The translations under genes and the position numbers were made by a program. 64,000 nucleotides of DNA from Saccharothrix syringae (GTDB lineage Bacteria > Actinomycetota > Actinomycetes > Mycobacteriales > Pseudonocardiaceae): positions 9,362,001-9,426,000 of the forward strand of contig NZ_CP034550.1 of NCBI RefSeq assembly GCF_009498035.1. The letters run 5' to 3'. Within the stretch, counting starts at the first letter, position 1, and each line of letters begins with the position of its first letter. Below the pieces are notes generated by a model. It was not told where the DNA came from and searched no databases. It saw nothing but the letters and a program-made list of their open reading frames with translations. Positions 21,111 through 31,300 of the stretch are shown here, piece by piece.

Positions 21111-21887
21111 TCAGTGGAGGATGATCGTATTCCTCGTCACCCTCGCCGCCGCGTCCGAGCACAGGAACGCGATCACGCCGGCCACCTCCTCGGGCTGCGA
21201 CACCTCGTGCGAGGCGCGCACCGCGTCGTTGACCCACCCGGTGTCGACCACGCCCGGCTTGACCACGTTCGCCGTCACGCCGTGCGGCCACAGCTCGCCG
21301 CCCGCGGCCAGGGTGTAGCTGTCCATCGCCGCCTTGGCCGCCCCGTAGGACACCTCGCCGGGGAACCCGAGCGGTCCGCCCGAGGTCAGCCCGACGATGC
21401 GGCCCCAGTTGCCGCCGCGCGCGACGTGCCGCCGGGCGAACTCGGCGATCATCAGCGCGCTCGCCCGCGCGTCCACGGCGAACTGCGCGTCGAAGGTCTG
21501 CGCGGTCACGCCCCGCAGCACCCGCCCGAACCGGTCCACCTCGGTGGCCAGGAACGTGTCCTGCACCCAGGCGGAGGCGTTGTTGACCAGCACGTCCACC
21601 GGCCCGAAGACCCGCTCGGCGGTGTCGAACAGCCGCGCCGGCGCGGTCACGTCGGCCAGGTCCGCCTCCACCGCGTGCGCCCGGCCGCCCGCCCCGGTGA
21701 TCGCGGCCACCACCTGCTCGGCGCCCGACTCGCGGGCGGTGAAGTACGCCCCGGGCAGGCTCGGGTCGGGCGTGGGCACGAACCGCAGGTAGGTGACGAG
21801 GACCTGCACCCCCTGCGCCGCGAGGGCCCGCGCGGTGGCGGCGCCGATGCCCTGGTTGGCCCCGGTGACGATCGCGGTGTGGATCAC
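21111..21887 (-). CDS. Short-chain dehydrogenase/reductase
   Basis: 258-residue SDR with the cofactor motif TGANQGIG at the N-terminus, VNNASAW (NNAG equivalent), Ser in VGLTSGG and the catalytic pair YGAAK. The length fits classical SDRs. The segment after the first beta strand (VLVTYLRF) does not clearly show the NADP-type arginine. The substrate is unknown. It is divergent from yjbQ by 61 bases. Confidence 0.9.
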   Translation of the reverse strand: MIHTAIVTGANQGIGAATARALAAQGVQVLVTYLRFVPTPDPSLPGAYFTARESGAEQVVAAITGAGGRAHAVEADLADVTAPARLFDTAERVFGPVDVLVNNASAWVQDTFLATEVDRFGRVLRGVTAQTFDAQFAVDARASALMIAEFARRHVARGGNWGRIVGLTSGGPLGFPGEVSYGAAKAAMDSYTLAAGGELWPHGVTANVVKPGVVDTGWVNDAVRASHEVSQPEEVAGVIAFLCSDAAARVTRNTIILH

Positions 21888-21948
21888 GGCCCGAATCGTG
21901 CCGGCCGGTCGCGCGCGGTCGCACGGCGTTTACCGGCACAATGCCGAC

Positions 21949-22356
21949 GTGCGCAGCGAAGAGATCCAAGTCCGCACCGGCTCCGAAGAGGTCGTCTACG
22001 ACCTGACCCGCCATTGCGAGGACTTCCTGGTCGACGTGGACGGTGACGGCCTGCTGCACATCTGGGTGCCGCACGCCACGGCGGGCGTGGCGGTCCTGGA
22101 GACCGGCGCGGGCAGCGACGACGACCTGCTGACCGCGCTCAAGGACCTCCTGCCGGCCGACAACCGCTGGCAGCACCGGCACGGCACGCCCGGCCACGGC
22201 CGCGACCACGTGCTGCCCGCCCTGGTGCCGCCGTACGCGACGATCCCGGTGCTGGGCGGCGTGCTGGCGCTGGGCACCTGGCAGTCGGTGTGCCTGGTCG
22301 ACACCAACGTCGACAACCCGGTCCGGAAGGTCCGGCTGAGCTTCCTGCCCGGGTAG
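21949..22356 (+). CDS. yjbQ: YjbQ/UPF0047 family protein
   Basis: 135-residue member of the YjbQ family (secondary thiamine-phosphate synthase activity has been reported for E. coli YjbQ; the native role is unclear). Conserved segments are LLHIWVPHATAGVAVLE, the histidines in HRHGTPGHGRDHVLPAL and LGTWQSVCLVD. GTG at 21949 begins at the usual family start. Confidence 0.9.
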   Translation: MRSEEIQVRTGSEEVVYDLTRHCEDFLVDVDGDGLLHIWVPHATAGVAVLETGAGSDDDLLTALKDLLPADNRWQHRHGTPGHGRDHVLPALVPPYATIPVLGGVLALGTWQSVCLVDTNVDNPVRKVRLSFLPG

Positions 22357-22428
22357 CGGCGGAGCTCCCCCCTGTCGAATCGCTCTCGTCCACCCCGAAC
22401 GGATGAACCGACGAGGTACGGTGCCCGG

Positions 22429-23438
<1,010 letters not shown>

Positions 23439-23439
<1 letters not shown>

Positions 23440-24131
23440 TGAGCTACACCGGGCTGGGCGCCTACCCGCCGCAGCTCCCGCCGAGGCGGCCGAGCCGGGC
23501 ACCGCTGTGGATCGCGCTCGCGGTCGTCGCCGTGCTCGCCGCCGTCGTCGGCGTGGTGGCGTTCACCCTGCTCGGCGACCACGAGGGGCAGGCGGGCACG
23601 CCGGCACCGACGAGCACCTCGCCCGCGCCGGACTGGCTCGCGGTCGAGGACGACGAGGCCGGCCTGCGCTACGAACTGCCGCCGTCGTGGGAGGAGGGCG
23701 GCACCGGCGCGCTGGGCCGCCTCCGGATCACCGGGTCCCACGTGTCCCGGCCGTTCCAGTGCCAGGGGCGCGACATGGTGCAGGCGCAGGCCGTGGCCGG
23801 GTCCGTCGCCTCGGGGAACGCCGAGGAGATCGCCACCGACGTGGTGAACCGGCTCGCCCGGGGCGGCTACACGGTCGACGGCACCGCGCCCGGGATCGGC
23901 GAACCGCGCGTCGAGACCTCCGACGACCGGGTCGTGGTCAGCGTCGAGGTGACCCCCAAGGCCGTCAACGCCTGCTACGCGCCCGGGGCCGTGGTCACCG
24001 CGGTGGCGCTGCGCAAGGGCTCGAAAACCGCCGTCTTCGCCCTCAACGTCGCCCAAGGCGGTCCCCACGCCGCCCAGGGACCGGCCGAGGACGACGTGCG
24101 GCGCATCCTGGAAGGCGTCCGGCTGACGTGA
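23439..24131 (+). CDS. Single-TM anchored protein, paralogue of the preceding gene
   Basis: 230 residues: a short Pro-rich cytoplasmic head, one TM (about 24-48), a linker and an extracellular domain. Like its upstream neighbour it has a domain of the form DWLAVEDDEAGLRYELPPSWEE then Cys-containing strands and a final [12 protein letters not shown], so both look like diverged copies of one family. The ATG overlaps the upstream stop and its own stop overlaps the following GTG, making a coupled three-gene unit. Confidence 0.72.
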
Positions 24132-24808
24132 ACACCCTCGTGCTGTGGGACATCGACCGCACCCTGGTCGACGTGCGCGACCTGGGCCGCCACTGGTACC
24201 GCTCGGCGCTGCGCGCGGTGGCCGGGCTCGACCTGGTGCACACGCCCCACTTCGGCGGCCGCACCGAGCGGTGGATCACGCTGGAGCTGCTGACCTCGCA
24301 CGCCCTCGACCCCACCGAGGAGCTGGTCGCCCGGATGCACGCCGAGCTGGTCGACGTCGCCACCCGCGAGCACGCGCAGCTGGCGACCGCGGGACGCGCG
24401 CTGCCCGGCGCGCGGGCCGCGCTGGAGGCGCTGGCGGGGCGGGCGGACGTGGTGCAGTCCCTGGTCACCGGGAACCTGCCGGAGATCGCCCGGTTCAAGC
24501 TCGCCGCGTTCGACCTCGACGAGCACCTGGACTTCGGGATCGGCGGCTACGGGCAGCTGTCCGAGCACCGGCCCGAGCTGGTGCTGGAGGCGGTCCGGCT
24601 GGCCGAGGCCAAGCACGGCCGCGGGTTCCGCACCGTGGTGGTCGGCGACACGCCGCACGACGTGGAGGCGGCGCTGCGGCACGGCGCCGTCGCGGTGGGC
24701 GTGGCCACCGGGTCCAACACGGCCGAGGAGCTGCGCGAGGCCGGTGCGCACGTGGTGCTCACCGACCTCGCCGACACGGCGGCCGTGCTGGCCGCCGTGC
24801 TGCCCTAG
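24128..24808 (+). CDS. HAD superfamily hydrolase (phosphatase-like)
   Basis: 226 residues with HAD motif I as [10 protein letters not shown], motif II Thr in LVTGNLP, and motifs III/IV in [10 protein letters not shown] and [13 protein letters not shown]. This is a soluble phosphoglycolate-phosphatase-like protein with a helical cap. The second motif I Asp is present (D-I-D), so it should be catalytically competent. The substrate is unknown. Its GTG overlaps the upstream stop, and its stop overlaps the convergent proS stop. Confidence 0.88.
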   Translation: MNTLVLWDIDRTLVDVRDLGRHWYRSALRAVAGLDLVHTPHFGGRTERWITLELLTSHALDPTEELVARMHAELVDVATREHAQLATAGRALPGARAALEALAGRADVVQSLVTGNLPEIARFKLAAFDLDEHLDFGIGGYGQLSEHRPELVLEAVRLAEAKHGRGFRTVVVGDTPHDVEAALRHGAVAVGVATGSNTAEELREAGAHVVLTDLADTAAVLAAVLP

Positions 24809-26553
24809 CCCTTCACCAGATCGGTGAGGTGGGCGACGACGCCGTCCAGCGGCACCTCGACCCGCTCGCCCGAGCGGCGGTCCTTGACCTCGACCACGCC
24901 GTTGGCCAGGCCGCGGCCCACCACCACGATGGTCGGCACGCCGACCAGCTCGGCGTCGGCGAACTTCACGCCCGGGCTGGCCTTGCGGTCGTCCAGCAGC
25001 ACGTCGAGACCGGCCGCGGTCAGCTCGCCCGCGAGCTTCTCACCACCGGCGAGCAGGGTCTCGTCCTTGCCCGCGACGACCAGGTGCACGTCGTACGGCG
25101 CCACGTTGCGGGGCCAGACCAGGCCGCGCTCGTCGTGGCTCTGCTCGGCCAGCACGGCGACCAGGCGGGACACGCCGATGCCGTAGGAGCCCATGGTGAT
25201 CCGGATGGGCTTGCTGTCCGGGCCCAGCGCGTCCAGCGAGAACGCGTCGGAGTACTTGCGGCCCAGCTGGAAGATGTGCCCGATCTCGATGCCGCGCGCG
25301 GCGACCAGCACGCCCCGGCCGTCGGGCGACGGGTCGCCCTCGCGGACCTCGGCCACGTCGATCACGCCGTCGGGGGTGAAGTCGCGGCCGACGACCAGGT
25401 CCACCACGTGGTGGTCGGCCTTGTCCGCGCCGGTCACCCACGCCGTGCCGCGCACCACGCGCGGGTCGACCAGGTAGCGCACCCCGTTGGCCTGGAGCGC
25501 GCCGGGACCGATGTAGCCCTTGACCAGGAACGGGTTGCGGGCGAAGTCGGCCTCCTCCAGCATCGCCACCTCGGCGGGCGCGACCGCGGCCTCCAGGCGC
25601 TTGAGGTCGACCTCGCGGTCGCCGGGCACGCCGATGGCCAGCAGCGTCCAGTCCTCCTCGCCCGGCCGCTGGGTCTTGACCAGGACGTTCTTCAGGGCGT
25701 CCGCGGCGGTGAAGGTGCGGCCCAGGCCGGCCTGGTTGAGGAAGTCGACCAGCGTGCCGATGGTGGGCGTGCCGGGCGTGTGGTGCACCTGCGCCGCGGG
25801 CTTGTCCTCGACGGGCTGCTCCGCGGGCGCGGGCGTGGTGACCGCCTCGACGTTGGCCGCGTAGTCGGACTCCGTGCTGCGCACGAAGGTGTCCTCGCCG
25901 GTCTCCGCGACGGCCAGGAACTCCTCCGACGCCGAGCCGCCCATCGCGCCGGACGTGGCGGAGACGATCACGTAGTCCAGGCCCAGCCGGTCGAAGATGC
26001 GGATGTACGCCTCGCGGTGGCGCTGGTAGGACTCGGCCAGGCCCTCGTCGGTGAGGTCGAAGGAGTAGGAGTCCTTCATCACGAACTCGCGGCCGCGCAG
26101 GATGCCCGCGCGGGGGCGCGCCTCGTCCCGGTACTTGGTCTGGACCTGGTACAGGGTGACCGGGTAGTCCTTGTACGAGGAGTACTCGCCCTTCACGGTG
26201 AGCGCGAACAGCTCCTCGTGGGTGGGGCCGAGCAGGTAGTCGGCGCCCTTGCGGTCCTTGAGGCGGAACAGGTTGGGGCCGTACTCGGTCCACCTGTTCG
26301 TGGCCTCGTAGGGCTCCTTCGGCAGCAGCGCGGGGAACTGGATCTCCTGCGCGCCGATGGCGTCCATCTCCTCGCGCACCACCCGCTCGACGTTGCGGAG
26401 CACCCGCAGGCCCAGCGGCAGCCACGAGTACCCGCCCGGCGCGACGCGGCGCACGTAGCCGGCGCGGACCAGCAGCTTGTGGCTGGGGACCTCGGCGTCG
26501 GCCGGGTCCTCGCGCAGAGTGCGCAGGAACAGCGACGACATCCTGGTGATCAC
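24805..26553 (-). CDS. proS: Prolyl-tRNA synthetase
   Basis: Class II aminoacyl-tRNA synthetase of the bacterial type with an inserted editing domain (582 residues). Motif 1 precedes [15 protein letters not shown], motif 2 is around [27 protein letters not shown], motif 3 is [16 protein letters not shown], and the anticodon-binding domain ends the protein. The insertion domain lies between motifs 2 and 3. GTG at 26553 has GAGGAG seven bases upstream; ATG at 26541 is the alternative. Confidence 0.97.
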   Translation of the reverse strand: MITRMSSLFLRTLREDPADAEVPSHKLLVRAGYVRRVAPGGYSWLPLGLRVLRNVERVVREEMDAIGAQEIQFPALLPKEPYEATNRWTEYGPNLFRLKDRKGADYLLGPTHEELFALTVKGEYSSYKDYPVTLYQVQTKYRDEARPRAGILRGREFVMKDSYSFDLTDEGLAESYQRHREAYIRIFDRLGLDYVIVSATSGAMGGSASEEFLAVAETGEDTFVRSTESDYAANVEAVTTPAPAEQPVEDKPAAQVHHTPGTPTIGTLVDFLNQAGLGRTFTAADALKNVLVKTQRPGEEDWTLLAIGVPGDREVDLKRLEAAVAPAEVAMLEEADFARNPFLVKGYIGPGALQANGVRYLVDPRVVRGTAWVTGADKADHHVVDLVVGRDFTPDGVIDVAEVREGDPSPDGRGVLVAARGIEIGHIFQLGRKYSDAFSLDALGPDSKPIRITMGSYGIGVSRLVAVLAEQSHDERGLVWPRNVAPYDVHLVVAGKDETLLAGGEKLAGELTAAGLDVLLDDRKASPGVKFADAELVGVPTIVVVGRGLANGVVEVKDRRSGERVEVPLDGVVAHLTDLVKG

Positions 26554-26834
26554 GGTGGGTGCTCCTCGTGGCGCGGGTTTGGCGGCAAGGGTAGTGAACG
26601 CGGCGGGGTCCGCGCTTCCGGGTTCCGCCCCGGCACCCGCCTGAAGTGCCCGATCGCGGTCCCGGCCCGCACTCCTCGCTCTCAGTCCCCGGCACCGCTC
26701 GCACTCCCCTCGCCTCCGATTCCCGCCCCAGCCACACCCCTCCCGCGCTTCCCTGCCCGCCCCGGCCCTCGCCTCCGGCCGTCCACTCGTGCGGCGGCGC
26801 GGGTTTTGTCGGTGGTGCCCGCTAGCGTCCGCGC
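26554..26834. other. Divergent gap between proS and the VOC gene, strongly pyrimidine-rich
   Basis: Holds no gene. The plus strand from about 26665 to 26790 is a C/T-rich tract with very few purines; GC skew alone sets it apart. A TACCCT element 40 bases from the proS start on the minus strand could be a -10. No T-box or other riboswitch was recognised. Confidence 0.5.
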
Positions 26835-27185
26835 ATGACCATCTCGATCGGCATGATCACCTTCGACACCGAGGACCCCCGGCGGCTGGTGGACTTCTGG
26901 ACCAAGGCGCTGAACACCTCGGTGGCGCAGGACTACGGCGACTTCGTCATGCTCGCCCCCGCCACCGAGGGCGGTGTGAGCCTGGCGTTCCAGCGGGTCG
27001 GCGACCCGACGCCGGGCAAGAACCGGGTGCACTTCGACGCGCACGTGACCGACCTGGAAGCCGAGGTCGAGCGGCTGGTCGGGCTGGGCGCGACCGCGGT
27101 GGAGCGGCACACCCACCCCGGCCTGACCTGGCAGGTGCTGGCCGACCCGGACGGCAACCGGTTCTGCCTCGCCCACTCCGGCTGA
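26835..27185 (+). CDS. VOC (glyoxalase-fold) family protein
   Basis: 116-residue single-domain vicinal-oxygen-chelate protein: opening [22 protein letters not shown], centre [20 protein letters not shown] and closing [11 protein letters not shown]. Metal ligands of glyoxalase type are not all evident. Such proteins include dioxygenases, resistance proteins and antibiotic binders; the role is not predictable. It appears nearly leaderless: TAGCGT lies about 10 bases before the ATG. Confidence 0.85.
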   Translation: MTISIGMITFDTEDPRRLVDFWTKALNTSVAQDYGDFVMLAPATEGGVSLAFQRVGDPTPGKNRVHFDAHVTDLEAEVERLVGLGATAVERHTHPGLTWQVLADPDGNRFCLAHSG

Positions 27186-27198
27186 CGCCCGCTCGGGA

Positions 27199-27268
27199 GG
27201 CGGGTCCGAACCCGCCCCCGCCCGGTCCGACTCACCGCGCATGGTGGTGGGTACTCCGCCACCATGCG
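27199..27268 (+). terminator. Two hairpins after the VOC gene
   Basis: A 7-bp stem (27199-27205 with 27210-27216, loop CCGA) follows 14 bases after the VOC stop. A second, 10-bp stem (27238-27247 with 27259-27268) comes next. The first is a plausible terminator. The second lies only 30 bases before the next gene and could be its operator or a leader structure. Confidence 0.5.
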
Positions 27269-27298
27269 GAGTGACGATTCCCGGATTGGAGCGCGGGC

Positions 27299-28120
27299 TT
27301 GCGGTTGATGACCTGGAACCTGTGGGGGCGCTTCGGGCCGTGGCGGGAGCGCGAGAAGGCGATCATCGACACGCTGCGGGTCGTCGACCCGGACGTGCTG
27401 GCGCTCCAGGAGGTGTGGACCTCGGCCGACGGGACATCGCAGCTGGAGGTCATCGCGGAGGCGCTGGGCATGCACAGCGCGGGTTCGGCCCACCCCCTCG
27501 GCGACACCGGGCTGGGCCAGGGCAACGCGGTGCTCAGCCGCTGGCCGATCAGCGGGTGGCAGACCGTGGACCTCACCCCGGACCCGACCGACCCGCGGCT
27601 GGCGGTGGTGGCCGACGTCGAGACGCCCCAGGGCACCGTGCCGGTGGTCAGCACGCACCTGTCGTGGCGGCCCGACGAGGGCGGGGCGCGGCTGCGGCAG
27701 GTGCGGGCGATCCGGGAGCACCTGGCCGCCCGGCCGGCGGGCGTGCTGCCGCCGGTCGTCATGGGCGACCTCAACGCCGAGCCCACCTCCGACGAGGTGC
27801 GCGCGCTGACCGGGCTGAAGGCCGACGAGCCGCCGGGGCCGGTGTTCATGGACTGCTGGGAGCAGGCCCGCGGCGGTGAGCACGGGTACACCTGGGACCA
27901 CACCAACCCCTACGCCGCGTGCACGCCGTGGCCGCGGCGGCGGCTGGACTACGTGCTCATCGCCCTGCCCGACCTCGGCCTGGTGCACCAGAAGCGGATG
28001 GGGTGGTTCGAGGTGGACAGCTGCGAGCTGGCCGGGGTGTCCGCGGTGCGCGGGACCGTGCCGTCCGACCACTACGCCGTGGTGACCCGGCTGCGCGTGC
28101 TGCCCGACCGGCCGCACTAG
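27299..28120 (+). CDS. Endonuclease/exonuclease/phosphatase family protein
   Basis: 273 residues of the DNase I-like EEP fold: MTWNLWGRFGPW (Asn), LALQEVW (metal-binding Glu), VVSTHLSWRP, VVMGDLNAEP (Asp/Asn) and the final SDHYAVVTRL (Asp-His). All catalytic positions are present, so it is a likely Mg-dependent phosphodiesterase on nucleic acid, lipid or nucleotide. TTG at 27299 is preferred because GGAG lies seven bases upstream; ATG at 27308 is the alternative. No signal peptide. Confidence 0.87.
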   Translation: MRLMTWNLWGRFGPWREREKAIIDTLRVVDPDVLALQEVWTSADGTSQLEVIAEALGMHSAGSAHPLGDTGLGQGNAVLSRWPISGWQTVDLTPDPTDPRLAVVADVETPQGTVPVVSTHLSWRPDEGGARLRQVRAIREHLAARPAGVLPPVVMGDLNAEPTSDEVRALTGLKADEPPGPVFMDCWEQARGGEHGYTWDHTNPYAACTPWPRRRLDYVLIALPDLGLVHQKRMGWFEVDSCELAGVSAVRGTVPSDHYAVVTRLRVLPDRPH

Positions 28121-28131
28121 GCTCCCCGCTC

Positions 28132-28869
28132 GTGCTCGTGCTGCTCCCGCCGTCGGAGACCAAGGCCGAGGGCGGTTCCGGCGGGCCGCTCGACCTCGAC
28201 CTGCTGTCGCACCCCGAGCTGAACCCGGTGCGGGCGAAGCTGGTCGACGCGCTGGTCGACCTGGCCGCCGACGTGCCCGCGAGCCTGGCCGCGCTCGGGC
28301 TGTCCGAGCGGCAGGCCGGCGAGGTGGCGCGCAACGCCGAGCTGCGCCGCTCGCCCACCACGCCGGCCCTCGCCCGGTACACCGGGGTGCTCTACGACGC
28401 GCTCGGCCTGGACTCGCTGACCAAGGCCGAGCGGAGCCGCGCGCACCGGCGGCTGGCCGTCGCGTCGGCGTTGTTCGGGCTGGTCGGTGGTGGTGACCCG
28501 ATCCCGGCCTACCGGCTGTCGGGCGGCAGCGCGCTGCCCGCCACCGGGCCGCTGGGCGCCCTGTGGCGGCCGGTGCTGGAGCCGGTGCTGGCCGGCGCCG
28601 ACGACTTCATGGTGGACCTGCGGTCGAGCCCGTACAACTCGCTGGCCCGGGTGCCCGGGGCGGCGGTGGTGCGGGTGGTGACCGAGGACGCGAAGGGCAG
28701 GCGGAACGCGGTCAGCCACTTCAACAAGGCGCACAAGGGACGGCTCGCCCGCGCCCTGGTCGAGTCCCGTTCCGAACCCGCCGACCTCAAATCCCTGGTG
28801 CGGGTGGCCACCAGGTCCGGCTTCCACCTGGAACCCACCGGCCCGCACACCGCCGACCTGGTCGTCTGA
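28132..28869 (+). CDS. yaaA: YaaA (DUF328) family peroxide-stress protein
   Basis: 245 residues matching the YaaA family, which in E. coli lowers free iron during peroxide stress and binds DNA. Family segments are LLPPSETKAEGG at the start, YTGVLYDALGLDSL in the middle, and VVTEDAKGRRNAVSHFNKAHKG near the end. GTG at 28132 gives the canonical N-terminus (VLVLLPPSE). It lies 11 bases after the phosphoesterase gene, so the two are probably cotranscribed. The R3 element lies downstream. Confidence 0.92.
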   Translation: MLVLLPPSETKAEGGSGGPLDLDLLSHPELNPVRAKLVDALVDLAADVPASLAALGLSERQAGEVARNAELRRSPTTPALARYTGVLYDALGLDSLTKAERSRAHRRLAVASALFGLVGGGDPIPAYRLSGGSALPATGPLGALWRPVLEPVLAGADDFMVDLRSSPYNSLARVPGAAVVRVVTEDAKGRRNAVSHFNKAHKGRLARALVESRSEPADLKSLVRVATRSGFHLEPTGPHTADLVV

Positions 28870-28941
28870 CCCAGGTCGCCGCCCTGGTCGCCCGAGGACG
28901 CGCGGTCGGGAGCCCACCCCTCGCCGAACTCCCACCCCGCG

Positions 28942-29115
28942 CGTGTCCTCCACCCAGACACCGCGAGTCGACCACTCAGGCACCGCGAGTCGAACCTCCA
29001 GGACCCCCGAGTTCCACGTTCAGGCGGCCCGGGCGTGCGACACGCGGTGTCCGACCGGAGGACTCGCGGTGTCGGAACGGTGGACACGCGGTGTCGGGGT
29101 GGAGGACACGCCGTG
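28942..29115. repeat. Intergenic repeat element R3 after yaaA
   Basis: Contains CGCGAGTCGAAC- and CCCCCGAGTTC-type words of R1/R2, plus several GCGGTGTC/GACACGC facing words about 20 bases apart (for example around 29043, 29070, 29090). Overall it forms an irregular palindrome. The unit lies past the yaaA stop and overlaps the 3' end of a small minus-strand reading frame. Confidence 0.6.
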
Positions 29116-29265
29116 CAGGTCGTTGTGCAGTCGGAGCAGGTCTCGGTCTTCCACGTCGTGGCTGCCCGCCAGGCGGGGGGCGAAGGAGGGTCGGCGGCGG
29201 TGGTTGCGCTCCAGGCCGTGGACGACCAGCGCCACCACGGCCAGGGTGATCAGGATTGCGGTCAT
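29020..29265 (-). CDS. Possible small single-TM protein
   Basis: 81-residue reading starting MTAILITLAVVALVVHGLE, a clear membrane segment, then a basic patch (RNHRRRPSFAPRL) and HDVEDRDLLRLHNDLHG. The last 30 residues run through repeat R3 and are probably not constrained. It is divergent from the GlxA-type regulator by 87 bases. There is no good ribosome site. The coding call rests on the hydrophobic segment and position only. Confidence 0.45.
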   Translation of the reverse strand: MTAILITLAVVALVVHGLERNHRRRPSFAPRLAGSHDVEDRDLLRLHNDLHGVSSTPTPRVHRSDTASPPVGHRVSHARAA

Positions 29266-29292
29266 GGCAACAACTGTGCGATGCGCAAGAAC

Positions 29293-29308
29293 CTGCCACC
29301 ACTGGCAG
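29293..29308. promoter_or_regulatory. Inverted repeat upstream of the GlxA-type regulator
   Basis: CTGCCA (29293-29298), four bases, TGGCAG (29303-29308), with a further TTGCCA nearby (29311). It lies in the divergent gap between the small membrane protein and the regulator gene. A plausible autoregulatory site; no binding data. Confidence 0.35.
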
Positions 29309-29352
29309 CTTTGCCATTGTTCGTCAAGATCCAGCCAACTACTGTGGACCCC

Positions 29353-30318
29353 ATGCTGCGCACCGTTGCCGCCGTCGTCATCGACGGCCTGGCGCCGTTC
29401 GAGTTCGGGGTCGTCTGCGAGGTCTTCGGCATCGACCGCACCGACGAGGGCGTGCCGCCGGTGGACTTCCGGGTCTGCGGCCCGCAGCCCGGCGCGCCCG
29501 TGCGCACCAGCGTCGGCGCGTCCCTGACCCCCGAGCACGGGTTCGACGCGCTCGACGGCGCCGACCTGGTCGCGGTGCCCGCCGTGGGCGTCCGCCCCGA
29601 GTACCCGCCCGCCCTGCTGGACGCCCTGCGCCGCGCGCACGCCGCCGGCAGCACCCTGCTGTCGGTGTGCAATGGCGCGTACGTGCTCGGCGAGGCCGGC
29701 CTGCTGGACGGTCGCCGCTGCACCACGCACTGGCGGTACGCCGACGACCTGGCCCGCCGCTTCCCCGAGGCCGAGGTCGACCCGGACGTGCTGTTCGTCG
29801 ACGAGGGCGACATCGTCACCAGCGCGGGCACCGCCGCCGGCATCGACGCCTGCCTGCACCTGGTCCGCCGGGAACTGGGCTCCGCCGTCACCGGCGCGAT
29901 CGCCCGCCGCATGGTGGTCGCGCCCCAGCGGGACGGCGGCCAGCGCCAGTTCATCGAGCTGCCCGCGCCGCCGCACCGGGCCGACAGCCTCCAGCCCCTG
30001 CTGGCCTGGCTGGAGGACCGGCTCGACGAGGAGCACAGCGTGGCCAGCCTGGCCGAGCGGGCCACCATGTCCGAGCGCACGTTCGCCCGCCGCTTCGCCG
30101 CCGAGACCGGCACCACCCCGCACCGCTGGCTCACCACCCAGCGCGTGCTGCGCGCCCGCCGCCTGCTGGAGGAGACGGAGCTGACCGTGGAGGACGTCGC
30201 CCACCGCTGCGGCTTCGGCACGGCCGCGTTGCTGCGCCACCACTTCACCGCCTTGGTGGGTGTCGCCCCCAAGGACTACCGGCGGTCCTTCTGCCAGCGC
30301 GACCGGCCAAAAGTGTGA
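29353..30318 (+). CDS. GlxA-family transcriptional regulator (DJ-1/PfpI plus AraC HTH)
   Basis: 321 residues: an N-terminal DJ-1/PfpI-like domain (about 1-175) with the nucleophile-elbow Cys in LLSVCNGAYVLGEAGLL, and a C-terminal AraC DNA-binding domain (about 215-312) with two helix-turn-helix units (SVASLAERATMSERTFARRF and TVEDVAHRCGFGTAALLRHHF). Known relatives (ArgR/CdhR/GbdR type) sense small amines or choline derivatives; the ligand here is unknown. ATG at 29353 gives the normal start. Confidence 0.9.
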   Translation: MLRTVAAVVIDGLAPFEFGVVCEVFGIDRTDEGVPPVDFRVCGPQPGAPVRTSVGASLTPEHGFDALDGADLVAVPAVGVRPEYPPALLDALRRAHAAGSTLLSVCNGAYVLGEAGLLDGRRCTTHWRYADDLARRFPEAEVDPDVLFVDEGDIVTSAGTAAGIDACLHLVRRELGSAVTGAIARRMVVAPQRDGGQRQFIELPAPPHRADSLQPLLAWLEDRLDEEHSVASLAERATMSERTFARRFAAETGTTPHRWLTTQRVLRARRLLEETELTVEDVAHRCGFGTAALLRHHFTALVGVAPKDYRRSFCQRDRPKV

Positions 30319-30369
30319 CTGACCGCAGCGAGTTGTCACCTCTCGTGACGGCAGTGCCAGAATGACCGC

Positions 30370-30858
30370 GTGAGCGCCGACACATCCTCGGACACCGTCA
30401 CACCCGCCCTGCTCAGAGGGCACACGCAGGACCTGGAGAGCGACCCGCTGGACGCGCCGGAGGCGTTGAAGCGGGTCTGGTCGGGCCTCTGCCTGGCCCG
30501 GTTGCTCGGCCTGCGGCTGGCGTGCACGGACCAGGGGTGGCGGCGCCGGCAGGCCAACGCCGAGTCCCTGGAGCACCAGCTCGCCCACGACCTCGGCACC
30601 TCGGCCACGTTCGCGGACACCGAACTGCGCCTGCCCGAGGACGGCTCGCCGCGACCGCTGCCCCGCCACGAGGTGGAGGAGGCGGTGGTCGCGCTGGTGG
30701 GGTTCAGCGCCACGGCCCGCCGCCGGATGCTCGCCGCCGCGCCGCTGGCGCGCGAGTGGCACGACGAACGCGTGCTGCGGCACGACTCGAAGGTGATGGG
30801 CGGGCTGGCCGAGGCGTGGCTGGGCAACCGGGCCGGCTACCGGGTGGAGCGGCGGTAG
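30370..30858 (+). CDS. Hypothetical protein, helical
   Basis: 162 residues, not recognised. It is rich in Arg, Leu and Ala, with no membrane segment, signal or Cys cluster apart from two Cys near residues 43-52. The sequence reads as helices, including LLGLRLACTDQGWRRRQANAESLEHQLA, and ends in a basic RVERR. GTG at 30370 lies 51 bases after the GlxA-type gene on the same strand. Codon use is like its neighbours, so it is probably real. Confidence 0.6.
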   Translation: MSADTSSDTVTPALLRGHTQDLESDPLDAPEALKRVWSGLCLARLLGLRLACTDQGWRRRQANAESLEHQLAHDLGTSATFADTELRLPEDGSPRPLPRHEVEEAVVALVGFSATARRRMLAAAPLAREWHDERVLRHDSKVMGGLAEAWLGNRAGYRVERR

Positions 30859-30880
30859 GGCCGGTGACGGGAGCGCGCCG

Positions 30881-30970
30881 AGCAGCGGGACGGTGACGAG
30901 CGGCGGGACGGTGACGAGCGGCGGGACGGTGACGAGCGGCGAGAGCAGGACGAGTGGCGGGACCGCTCGG
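30881..30970. repeat. 18-bp tandem repeat
   Basis: Five units of 18 bases built on AGCGGCGGGACGGTGACG, with units 1-3 nearly identical and 4-5 degenerate. They lie in a 442-base non-coding gap (30859-31300). Related GACCGGCC words continue to about 31065. No protein-coding gene longer than the short frame at 31164 is supported here. Confidence 0.75.
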
Positions 30971-31163
30971 CGGCGGGGCCGGCCGCGGGACCGGCTGACC
31001 GCGGGACCGCTCGGCGACAGGACCGGCCGACGACAGGACCGGCCGGTCGCGGAACCGGCCCGCGGGAAAACCCGTTGCGGCCGGATCGCGGGTCCGGCAA
31101 CCTGATCGCGAAACGCGCAGAGCGCCGGTGGTGGAGACCACGGCGGACTTGAGGAGGTGCCAG

Positions 31164-31220
31164 ATGGCCATTGCCGTCCGGGACGTGGCACCGACCCGTC
31201 CGCTCGCCCACCCCGCCTGA
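31164..31220 (+). CDS. Possible 18-residue leader ORF upstream of the RIO kinase
   Basis: ATG at 31164 is preceded by GAGGAGGT (31151-31158), the strongest ribosome site in this region, yet the frame ends after 18 codons. It lies 80 bases upstream of the RIO kinase GTG and in another frame. Could be a regulatory leader peptide, or the ribosome site of a longer gene lost by mutation. Confidence 0.4.
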   Translation: MAIAVRDVAPTRPLAHPA

Positions 31221-31300
31221 CGCGGCCGGAGCGCAACGCGACCGACTCCCACGCCGGGCGCGGTGGGGCGACCACCCCACCTCACCTGGAGCGAACCCCA

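Noticed and set aside
30893-31105. Small frame with TSGGTV repeats
   Set aside because: It is the 18-bp tandem repeat translated; no ribosome site and no conserved character.
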